Positions 1-8,650 of a DNA stretch of 64,000 bases are shown here, piece by piece; positions within the stretch are counted from its first letter, which is position 1, and each line of letters opens with the position of its first letter. This stretch comes from Kitagawia praeruptora. Its lineage: Eukaryota > Streptophyta > Magnoliopsida > Apiales > Apiaceae. Position numbers and translations under genes: made by a program. The DNA is taken from positions 66,939,001 through 67,003,000 of the forward strand of contig CM075349.1 of NCBI GenBank assembly GCA_037693485.1. The letters are read 5' to 3'. A model generated the notes under the pieces. That model saw nothing but the letters and a program-made list of their open reading frames with translations, was not told where the DNA came from and did not search any database.

Positions 1-996
1 TTAGTACTATATGTGGATGATATTATACTCGCTAGTAGTGATATGAATTTAATGCATGAGACAAAGAGATTTCTTCATAAGAATTTTGATATGAAGGATC
101 TGGGGGAAGCATCTTATGTTTTGGGCATTAAAATTCATAGAAATAGATCTCATGGAATTTTGGGTTTATCACAAAGAGCTTATATTGATAAAGTTCTCAA
201 ACGTTTTAACATGCAAAATTGTTCTCCAAGCGTTGCTCCTGTTGTCAAGGGTGACAAATTTAGCTTGAAACAATGTCCTCAAAATCAGCTGGAATTGGAT
301 CAAATGGAGAATATTCCTTATGCTTCGACAATTGGGAGTCTTATGTATGCTCAGGTTTGTACTCATCCAGACATAGCATATATTGTTGGAATGCTAGGGC
401 GATACCAAATAAATCCAGGTCCGGATCATTGGAAAGCTGTTAAAAAGGTCATGCAGTATTTTCAAGGTACAAAAGATTTTATGCTCACATATCGAAAGAC
501 GGATAACCTTGAAGTCATTGGTTATTCGGATTCCGATTATGCTGGGTGTAAAGATGAGTTGAAATCCACTTCAGGTTACATTTTTATGCTTTCTTGAGGA
601 GCTATATCATGGAAAAGCGCTAAGCAGTTGTTGCATACCTCTTCTACAATGGAAGCTGAATTTGTGGCTTGCTATAAGGCAACGAAGCAAGCTCTATGGT
701 TGAGGAATTTTGTCACGTATCTCAAAATAGTTGACACTATTTCTAGACCACTGAAAATTTATTGCGATAATAAAGCTGCTGTTTCTTTCTCTAAAGACTA
801 CAAGATAAGTGATGCGACAAAACACATAGATATAAAGTATCTTGTAGTGCGAGAAAGAGTTCAAAAACAACAAGTGTCTATTGAGAAAATTAGTACAGTT
901 GCTATGTTGGCGGATCCATTAACAAAAGGTTTACCGCCCAATCTCTTTCGAGAACATGTTGCTAGCATGGGTTTGGTTGATAATCTTTCTTATTGA
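1..996 (+). pseudogene. Ty1/copia pol 3' part: reverse transcriptase C-terminus and RNase H, one in-frame stop
   Basis: The window opens inside a copia polyprotein. The frame reads from base 1 and the first residues contain the reverse transcriptase active-site box YVDD (about bases 10-21), followed by the usual copia RT tail (LGEASYVLGIKI, RSHGILGLSQ, IPYASTIGSLMYA). RNase H follows, with SDSDYAG, the TMEAEFVA block, IYCDNKAA and the C-terminal ADPLTKGLP motif. The frame is closed at 595-597 by TGA, where related proteins have a glycine or another small residue ahead of the AISWKS block; it then continues unchanged to the natural TGA at 994-996. Gag, protease, integrase and the 5' LTR lie outside the window. 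The stop makes this copy non-autonomous unless read through. Family assignment is firm; the lineage within copia is not determined. Confidence 0.93.
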
Positions 997-1388
997 TTCA
1001 TGGATTTTATTGTAAGACACTAGTATTGTGATCACCTTATGTTATGATTTTTGGACAAAGTATTTAGTTTGTTACTTCTATTATTGTGCACATTCGAAGT
1101 TTATGGAACAAACAATTATGTAAGGACCTCATGGACATATTGATTTGCTATTAATTATGAAATATTATGTTTTTCATGACTTAAGCTAGCATCTCTGTTA
1201 AGTTTTATAATTATACTTGGATTGTAACTGGAGGACGGTTTCATATTTGTACATGAGTATGATACTACCTTTAATTCTGTTCTTGTATGATGTAAGATTT
1301 AGCCTGTCTTAAGGGATGTAATGCTCAATAATAAAAGTCTTGTTATATGTATGTTGAAGATATAATGACCCTTGGCCAAGTGGGAGAA
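997..1388 (+). other. Copia 3' untranslated internal region ending in the polypurine tract
   Basis: Non-coding stretch between the pol stop and the 3' LTR. The purine-rich run AAGTGGGAGAA at 1378-1388 sits directly against the LTR start TGTTGGA, the position where plus-strand DNA synthesis is primed in LTR elements. Nothing else was recognised here. Confidence 0.75.
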
Positions 1389-1891
1389 TGTTGGATTCGA
1401 CGGGATCCAATCCATTTATTTATGGCCCATCGGGTATTATTGTTAATCTTTTAAATAAAGACTTGAGCCTAATGAATAATTAAATATATTAGTAGCACTT
1501 AATTTATATATTTAATTATTACATCTAATATATATCTATTTAGATATATTTATTTATAATGGCTTAAGTACCCAAGCCCATAACTTTGATGGACGGTTAT
1601 GGGTTTAGCCCATTAGGATTGGTCCCATTATTCCCTCTATATAATCTTATGTAAGAAGAATTATACGCGTCTCATAATATTCAGAAAATACACACACCCC
1701 ATCTTTACGTATAGAGGAGAATAGTGAAGATCAAAGCCCTCAAGTACTTGCGCTCTTTAGACTCTCTCAAGATTATTAATGGCCTCTTTCGATTCAGGTA
1801 CGCTTCCGTTATGTATCTATACTCATAGTTTTGATCAGGAGATTCATGTATATATATTATGTTGTATTTATATACATGATTTATACTAACA
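1389..1891 (+). repeat. 3' LTR of the truncated copia element (right edge uncertain)
   Basis: The LTR starts with TGTTGGA right after the polypurine tract. It holds a TATA box at 1639-1646 and a transcribed part downstream. The right edge is not fixed because the 5' LTR is outside the window. TACTAACA ending at 1891 is one candidate; CCAACA ending at 2019, which mirrors the TGTTGG start, is another (about 503 or 631 bp). Confidence 0.6.
1639..1646 (+). promoter_or_regulatory. TATA box of the copia LTR promoter
   Basis: TATATAAT lies 250 bp into the LTR, after a block of short AT repeats and ahead of the presumed R region. This is the usual place for the pol II promoter of a copia LTR. Confidence 0.5.
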
Positions 1892-2019
1892 TGTACTTCA
1901 ATGTTGTTATTTAAAATGATGGGTTATATGCCAAAGACAAATAATTGATGATGTCATGATAATGTGTACGTTATAAAGTTTTTGTTAAAAAAATAGATGT
2001 TGACTATTTATAGCCAACA

Positions 2020-2403
2020 TGAAATAAATTATGTAAAATTTTAGAAAAGAGGAGAGATGATTGGAGATGAAAAAATGAAAGTCTTTATGTAAATTAAATG
2101 ACACCTCCGACATTTTAAGTAGGAAATGGTGTATGTAAATCATTTTCAAAATTTAAAAATAATTTATAATTTAGTTTTTATAAATTTGAAATAATTTTGA
2201 TATCATTTTTTATTCCGTTTCTAGATCAAAACCAAATATGTAAAATAATTCATGAACATTCATTTTCTTTCTCCTTATTTTCTTTTTTTAATTTCATTTC
2301 ATTTTCGCAACACAGAGTAAACACCCCATTACCGAATTATTAAAATTATAATAAGGAGTATATTTCGGTTTAACAAGTAAATAGACGAAAGTTGTAAATG
2401 TAA
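2020..2403. other. AT-rich spacer
   Basis: AT-rich sequence with poly-T and poly-A tracts between the copia LTR and the Mutator-like element. No gene, repeat unit or RNA was recognised. Confidence 0.4.
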
Positions 2404-2753
2404 TAATAAGAAGGGCTTTTTTCATAAATATATAGAAAAAAGTAAATTTTTGCACATTTACTTTTGCTAAGAATAGTTATTTGCAATATTACCAACCTAA
2501 GTTTCAAAATTGCAAAAATACTAGGTCCCCCTCCTCCCTCACTTTCTCTCTCCTCCTATCATCAGCCGACTTAGCCGATTGTGTACTTTTTTTTTTTAAA
2601 GGTGGGTGCTATTTTGGTTGCAAGTGAATGCAACCACATCGACTTCAACAGACTTCAACACTTTTTTTTTTAAAGGTGGGTGCTATTTTGGGTTGCATGG
2701 CCCCGCAGGGGCATATTCAACTTAATGCAACCACATTCAACTAAATGCAACTA

Positions 2754-3155
2754 AATTTCTGATTTCAAGTTCCATTTTTCAGTTGTCATTTTCATATATA
2801 TATATTAGAGTTCAAAAAAGAGGTCGAAAATGACAACTGAAAAATGGAACTTGAAATCAGCAACTGAATGCAACCACATTCAACCACATCGACTTCAACA
2901 AACTTCAAAACTTTTTTCTTTTTTTTTTTAAGGTGGGTGCTATTTTTCAGTTGTTATTTTCGACCTCTTTTTTGAACTCTTATATATATATATATATATT
3001 AGAGTTCAAAAAAGAGGTCGAAAATGACAACTGAAAAATGGAACTTGAAATCAGCAACTGAATGCAACCACATTCAACCACATTCAACCACATCGACCAC
3101 ATCGATTTCATGTTCCATTTTTCAGTTGTCATTTTTGACCTCATTTTTGAACTCT

Positions 3156-3186
<31 letters not shown>

Positions 3187-3250
3187 GTTCAAAAATGAGG
3201 TTGAAAATGACAACTGACAAATGGAACTTGAAATCAGCAACTGAATGCAA
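2754..3250. repeat. Three tandem hairpin cassettes with TA-repeat loops
   Basis: The same sequence (fragments GTTCCATTTTTCAGTTGTCA and its complement) occurs three times as inverted pairs around a TATATA tract, with loops near 2797-2806, 2982-2999 and 3157-3182. Each pair is bordered by AATGCAACCACATTCAAC-like repeats. The first left arm lacks the innermost block (GACCTCTTTTTTGAACTCT) that the other two carry. The cassettes lie inside the MULE and encode nothing recognisable. Confidence 0.75.
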
Positions 3251-3268
3251 CTAAATTTCTGATTTCAG

Positions 3269-3535
3269 TTGCATTGAGTTGAATAATACCCCTGGAGGGG
3301 CCATGGAACCAAAATCCACCAAAAATGTTGGATGTGGTTGCATTGAGTTGAATATTGCCCCTGGCGGGGCCTTGGAACCCAAATCCACGAAAAAAGTTGG
3401 ATGTGGTTGCATTGAGTTGAATATTGCCCCTGGTGGGGTCATGGAACCCAAATCAACCAAAAAAGTTGGATGTGGTTGCATTGAGTTGAATATTGCCCCT
3501 GGCGGGGCCTTGGAACCCAAATCCACAAAAATCAC
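3269..3535. repeat. 69-bp tandem repeat, about four copies
   Basis: Copies begin GTTGCATTGAGTTGAATA and contain a GC-rich core (CCCCTGGCGGGGCC or variants) in an AT-rich surround. The period of 69 bases equals 23 codons, so any frame open through one unit stays open through all; both strands therefore show long but repetitive open frames. The GC-rich core is itself nearly palindromic. This is judged to be non-coding. Confidence 0.85.
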
Positions 3536-3540
3536 CCAAC

Positions 3541-3785
3541 CTTTTTAAAAAAAAAATTGCATGTGGTTGCATGAAGTTTAATGTGGTTGAATTTGGTTGC
3601 ATTGAGTTGCAACCCAAAACAGCACCCCACCTTAAAAAAAAAAAGTTGCATGAAGTTGATTGTGGTTGCATTGAGTTGCAACCCAAAATAGCACCCAAAC
3701 TTTAAAAAAAAAAATATTGCATGAAGTTGAATGTGGTTGAATTTGGTTGCATTGAGTTGCAACCCAAAATAGCACCCCAACTTAA
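3541..3785. repeat. Degenerate repeats with poly-A tracts, inverted relative to 2585-2760
   Basis: Three copies of a unit pairing a poly-A run with TTGCATGAAGTTGA and GCAACCCAAAATAGCACCC. The complement of this unit is found on the other side of the element (TTTAAAGGTGGGTGCTATTT near 2600 and 2672), so the two blocks form a large subterminal inverted repeat. Confidence 0.7.
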
Positions 3786-4139
3786 AATTAAAAAAAAAAG
3801 GACACAGGCGGTGGATTACGTGGAATGAGAGGGAAAGGGGGGAGGGAGAGGTGACGTGGGAGGGAGGGAAAGGGGGACCTAGTATTTTTGCAATTTTGAA
3901 ACTTAGTTTGGTAAAATTGCAATGAATTAAAGAAGATGGTATTTTTGCAAATATGAATTTTAAATCTAGTATTTTTGGTGAATTCCCTAATAAGAAATGT
4001 TTAAAGTTTCAATTCAGTCAACAACATATTTACATTAAACTTTTTAATTAATTTTAAATAAAACATATTTTTAATTAAATAATTATTATCATTAAAAATA
4101 TGTTAATAATATTATAATCTCATAAACATACAATTTTTA

Positions 4140-4533
4140 AGGTGAAGGTCCAAAATAATCAAAAATAAATAGTGTTGATCCAAAATACACAGATTAGTGG
4201 GAATGTGGCCCTTTTTATGGACGGGATTCAGAGTTTCGTCCTCCGTATTAACTGTATACATTGCACAAAATTCCGTATTAGCTGGATACATTGCACGTAA
4301 TTCCGTGTTATGAAGGATACGGAAGAACGTGTACCGTGATTGTGTTGCGCACCCGAATAACACGAAACACAATATACCGTATTACACTAAACACGTTACC
4401 CATTTTATCGTGTCATGTAATGTTACGGAAGACGAAGTCGCGTGTTAGACCATATCACGTTACACGATTTAACGTGTCATATTGGTAAATAGGGCCAAAC
4501 ATGCTCAAATATGATTATTTTGGTAATTTTTCC
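4140..4533. mobile_element. Small TIR element (394 bp) with 9-bp target duplication
   Basis: Flanked by the 9-bp direct repeat CAATTTTTA at 4131-4139 and 4534-4542. The ends form an imperfect inverted repeat: AGGTGAAGGTCCAAAATAATCA on the left; the complement of the right end is GGAAAAATTACCAAAATAATCA-like, best over the inner CCAAAATAATCA. The interior has short internal duplications of a motif around TACATTGCAC and TTCCGT near 4245-4310. The duplication length suggests a MULE-type MITE. The AT-rich duplication could arise by chance, hence moderate confidence. Confidence 0.5.
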
Positions 4534-4542
4534 CAATTTTTA

Positions 4543-4740
4543 GCATATAAATCATTTATATCACTTTTATTATGGAAATTAACTAATATGATTAAAATAT
4601 ATTAAAATTAAAACAAAAATTACAACAAAAATAATTATTAAAAAATTAAGCTAATTGTATAAAAAAATAATTATAATATATTAAAATAAATTGGTGGTGC
4701 TGGTGCGAGGTATCAGGTATAAGCAAGTAAACGTAAGTAA
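4543..4740. other. AT-rich spacer
   Basis: Short AT-rich stretch up to the Tat element. No gene or further element was recognised. Confidence 0.4.
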
Positions 4741-4745
4741 TTAAC

Positions 4746-5115
4746 TGTTACGACTGTATTTCGCCGGACCTTGGTTCGGTCGGACCTGCAAATGAGAAGA
4801 ATGCGAGGGTTTGGCCCCCCGATTCACCTCCGGTGTGAGAATAAGTTAGTCGGTTTTTGGTAAGGTAATTTAGAACGTAGAGTGTTTGTGTTGTGTGTAA
4901 TTGTCCGTGAAATGAAAGGAAGAACCTGACTAATATTCATCTCCTTCCGGGCGGTTATCCGAATAGTGGGCATCGTGTGCCGACGTGTCCCACGTTCTCG
5001 GGAGTTGGAACCATACGACCGTTATCGGCAACTGGACCAGACGAATATGGGCCTCTGTTCGGGCTTGAGGTGTTGAAATATCGGTTCGGCCCATAAAGGA
5101 GATGGGCCTCTAACA
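4746..5115 (-). repeat. 3' LTR of the Tat element (370 bp)
   Basis: Reads TGTTACGACTG to CCTCTAACA on the plus strand. It appears base-for-base identical to 14195-14564. On the element's strand it is preceded by only a short, weakly purine-rich tract (near 5116-5130), which is atypical for a polypurine tract. Confidence 0.93.
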
Positions 5116-5346
5116 TGTCCCTGGGCTTCGTTCGGAGTTATCCTCAGGACGGAGGCCAAAGCCTAGGCCCATCTTCGGAGTTCACTCTTCGGACGTCTCA
5201 TTCAGATAATAAGGACGATGGACAAGGTCGAAACGTTTCCTTGGAATCCGTGTCCCCTTGTGTTTAACAGCTGTCCAATCTCGAGATTCACGCTTCAATC
5301 CCCGCCGTTGAATACGAAACGGCTTTGTCCAAACGTCACACCTCTG

Positions 5347-5354
5347 TATATAAT
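5347..5354 (+). promoter_or_regulatory. Candidate TATA box of the antisense gene in the Tat element
   Basis: TATATAAT lies 230 bp inside the internal region next to the 3' LTR, pointing rightwards, opposite to gag-pol. A 5' UTR would start near 5380, followed by a donor site at 5561. The assignment rests on position only. Confidence 0.4.
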
Positions 5355-6001
5355 CCTTCTAAACCCATTCATTTTCACTTTTACGCTTACCAGTTTGAAC
5401 AAAACCAGAACCAAAATCTTTATTTCTCAGAGCTTTTCGCTAACGACGATTGGAAACGTCAATTTGTCGCCGGTCGTCTTTTCTTCTCCAACTCCGGTTG
5501 ACGTCTACATTCAAGCAATCTATCCTCAAGAACTCAGTCTTATCAAGAACCTTCAAACCAGTAAGTGACATTTTCCCTCTTGCTTCTTTATAATTGTTCT
5601 GCACTTCCATATATTCATGTATGTATCTAGATGTGTGTATGCGTAAAATCACCTGTGCTTTTTAAATGAAATGCTCGCATGTCCCAGACGTTTAGGTTCT
5701 TCTTGATGCACGTTTTTAGTTTTGTATTAGCATTTCCCAAGGTATTGAGATTGGTCCGAAAATGGTTTTGGCAAGAGCTTCCTTCGGGATCTTTGGATCT
5801 TGAGGACATTTTCGGACTGTCTTGATCTATCCGAATCCCCTTCGGAAAGCCCTAGTTTTCATAGTTTTAAGTCTTCGACTCCCTTTGCCCTAGGTTGTAG
5901 GCGTCCCGACCGATCCTGGCTCACTGTACTCGGCCTTACTCTCCTTTTGAATCTTTTTTTATCCGAGTACAAGGCTAACGTCTCTTCATTTCCGAATGCA
6001 G

Positions 6002-7830
6002 GGACATGGATCGGTCGACCGAAGGTGCTGGTCCTTCGGAGGTTTCACCCTTCAGCGACGTCAATCAATTCCCGGCCGCAAACCTCCGATCGCAACTGAC
6101 CGAAGAAAAAATCGAAGAATTCCACTCTAAGTATCTGGTCGAGAAGAATGTCTGGTACTTCTTTGCGCCGAGGAAGAAAGACCGTGTTTGGCATAATCCT
6201 GAGGTTCCCCCCCCTTTATGGAGGAAGCGTAGCCACCGGCATATCCGAGATGGCGTTCAAATGCGGCTTTCGGCTGCCAATGTTGCCGATCCTGAAGAAG
6301 TTGCTGAAGCAACTGGGGATAGCTATAGGGCAGTTAGATCCGAACAGCTTCTTTCATATCAATGCCTTTCAGGCCCGATGCCTAGCCAAAAGGATGACGC
6401 CAAGGACGACCTTGTTCTGGCATCATTATGAACTCCGAAGGAATTCGAAGAGCCACGGCTATTACACTATATGCCGTCGGACTGGTAGGGCCGATTGGGC
6501 CCAAACGAACTCCAACAACAAAGGGGCCCACGAGAAGTGGGCTTTCATTTCTGGCCCGAAAATGGAGAAGTACGGGCGATGGCGGGATCTCGATCCGTCG
6601 AGATTGCAGTATCCCGAACTCCTGCAGTCGGACAAACATGACTACCGTCTTCTCTGCGAACTTAACATGGATAGGGTTCCGCTATCGGACGGCAGGGATA
6701 ACGACTGGTTGGTCGCCCTTTGGGGTAGTGGTAACATCTATTTTGCCTTGTTGATTTCCATTTAAGCACTGCCTATAAACATTGCATTTTATTTCCTGTT
6801 GTTCATATTTAACCCTGGTATTTTTGTGCAGTGTCTACTCTTCAGGATATCATCGAGCGCAAGCGCAGGAAGGCATCTCAGCTTTCAATAACCGCTACGG
6901 CCGAAGCCGATGCTGCTGCCCAATCGGCCGGCAAAGAGTTGGAATCTGTTCCCGATTCAGGGAAAAGGGTCGAAGCTCCATTGGCTTCTTCTCCTCCGCG
7001 AGATCAAGGGGATGGTATCGTCCAGACCCCCTCAGCCGACTCCCGAAAAAGGGGCCGGTCGGGAGATGCCGGGCTGAAAGTATACTCTCCTCCCTGGGGA
7101 GTTATTGAGACGGATCAAATCATCGTCCCTGCCCCCCAACTGTCTACCGTGGTAGGCCCTGATCTCTGCCGGGGTCTCATTCTGCCCGCCGACAGGTCCA
7201 CGTTTGCTAAGGCAAACGACCTTGAGGCTTGTACTGAAATGCTGGCTCTGCTCTCCATGGTAAGCTTTTTCTCCTTCGGTGTTATTTCCTTCACTTATAT
7301 TCAGTGTTTAATTCTTTTCCCTTGTTTATTTCCAGGGGGTCTCTTGGTCGGCCGTTGTGACCGAACGGATGGAGGGTATACAGAAAAAGCTGGAGGCGGC
7401 CAACCAGACTGAAGTTCGGGCGGTCAAGGCTGAAGAGGACCTCCGGAATGCAACTTCTGACTTGGAGAGGGTCACCGGCCAATCTAACTCCTTGAAGGCT
7501 GAGAATGATGCCTTGAAGGCAAAGTTGCAGGAGATGGATGCCTTGAGGGCTAGGGTCGAGTGGAGAAACAAACAGCTCAAACTTACAAGGAAGAACGTTC
7601 GGAAGCTGAAGTAGACTCTGGAGTTGACCGAAGAAAGATGCTATCAGATGGGGTATGACGGCGCTGTGTTGAAGGCACATTCTCTAGGCCTTGATCATAC
7701 CCAGCTGATCGATCTTTCACTCGGGATGACGGATCCAGTCGGTCGGGAGGACACTGATCAACCCTTGGAGGTTTCTTCGGGCGAAGATGAGTCTCTCTCC
7801 GACGATCCTTCAGCTGGTGACGCCTTGTAA
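6002..7830 (+). pseudogene. Spliced antisense gene of the Tat element (Transposase_28-like domain plus coiled coil), broken
   Basis: Three coding exons are inferred from splice sites and frame. Exon A is 6002-6730, starting ATG 6006 after acceptor AG at 6000-6001; exon B is 6832-7259; exon C is 7336-7830. Intron phases agree (phase 1 at 6730/6832, phase 0 at 7259/7336). A leading 5' UTR intron 5561-6001 is likely. Exon A contains a block (GFRLPMLPILKKLLKQLGI, then QLDPNSF) resembling the plant 'putative gypsy type transposon' family (Pfam Transposase_28, recalled, not searched). Exon B is low-complexity with a KRKGRSG-like basic patch. Exon C is a heptad-rich coiled coil followed by an acidic tail (SSGEDES). 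The frame changes at a run of eight C (6207-6214) and exon C has an in-frame TAG at 7612-7614. Function is unknown. Confidence 0.7.
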
Positions 7831-7864
7831 TTTTTGTAGATTTTTAATATTTTCGAATGTGTAC

Positions 7865-8175
7865 TGTTTAACTTTGCCTTCGGGCTCTTTACTCGTGCCT
7901 TCGGGCTTGTAATATTTTACTTTGCCTTCGGGCTTGTTTTATTTAAGTTTGCCTTAGCATAATACCCTTTTTTATGCGTCTTCGGCTTCGGCCTCAATTT
8001 GGCTCTTGTTTCTGTTCATGCGTCTTTGGCTTTGATTTGCCTTGGCATGATTATTTTATTTTTATTTTTATGCGTCTTCGGCATTATATTGCCTTGGCAT
8101 AATTGCTTGTATTTTTATGCTTCTTCGGCCATTTTTGCCTTAGCATAATTCTTGCCTTTTTGTGCATCTTTGGTC
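7865..8175. repeat. Degenerate tandem repeats after the antisense gene
   Basis: Two interleaved repeat types: about 27-bp units built on GCCTTCGGGCTTGT (7877-7945), then 50-60-bp units with TTTTTATGCGTCTTCGGC and GCCTTGGCATAATT (7948-8165). Tat elements are known to build tandem repeats in their 3' untranslated region. Confidence 0.7.
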
Positions 8176-8640
8176 GTAACCTAGCTGCCCCCAAGTATTT
8201 AAGGGGTTTTGTAAATGATTAAGGTCTCGTTCGGTCGGCTGAAAAATATTTCCTCCCGGCCTTAATTAATGTCAAAGTAACTTAAATACTAAGACAATTT
8301 TGTAAGAGGCCAAATTTCATCCGGTCGGCCCCAAATTTGGATTCGTCAAGTATTTGTAGCTTAGAACACAATGCACTTGAACACTACCAATAAGTTAAAG
8401 GGCGCATGTTTTATACGGTCGGCCCCAAACATGGGTCCATTAAGCTTAATATTGCGTACTTAGCTTTTTGGCTATAAATGTACTTAGCTTAACAATAACG
8501 GATAAAGAATGGAGCAAAACAATCTTTTCATTAATCATGCAATTCTTACATAGACTTGATTACAGATTGATGCTAGCTTATGGAATTCAGAATAAAGTTG
8601 CATAAGACAAAATACTGAAGTAAAAAACAATAAAAATTGA
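8176..8640. other. Non-coding part of the Tat element between the repeats and the pol stop
   Basis: Contains two related blocks with CGGTCGGCCCCAAA (8320-8340 and 8417-8435), each flanked by a short inverted repeat, such as CCAAATTT with AAATTTGG. No gene was seen. Confidence 0.45.
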
Positions 8641-8650
8641 ACCAGTGAGC

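Larger units (their letters stand above)
2413..3987. mobile_element. Non-autonomous Mutator-like element (MULE), 1,575 bp, with 9-bp target duplication
   Basis: The element begins GGGCTTTTTT and ends GAATTCCC. It is flanked by the perfect 9-bp direct repeat TAATAAGAA at 2404-2412 and 3988-3996, the duplication length of Mutator transposases. The terminal inverted repeats are long: the left arm around 2480-2540 (CTAAGTTTCAAAATTGCAAA, then CTAGGTCCCCCT) recurs inverted around 3860-3920, and outer stretches match more loosely. Inside are subterminal inverted repeats, three AT-loop hairpins and a 69-bp tandem array, but no transposase, so it must be mobilised in trans. Short poly-A/T tracts next to a GGGTGCTATTTTGG block occur inverted on the two sides. 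Confidence 0.82.

Noticed and set aside
5218..5568. 116-codon open frame at the start of the antisense gene
   Set aside because: It overlaps the TATA box and runs through the donor site at 5561; better explained as promoter and 5' UTR.
6207..6214. Eight-C run as a programmed frameshift in the antisense gene
   Set aside because: The other break (TAG at 7612) shows the gene is decaying, and single-base slippage in a homopolymer is the simpler cause.
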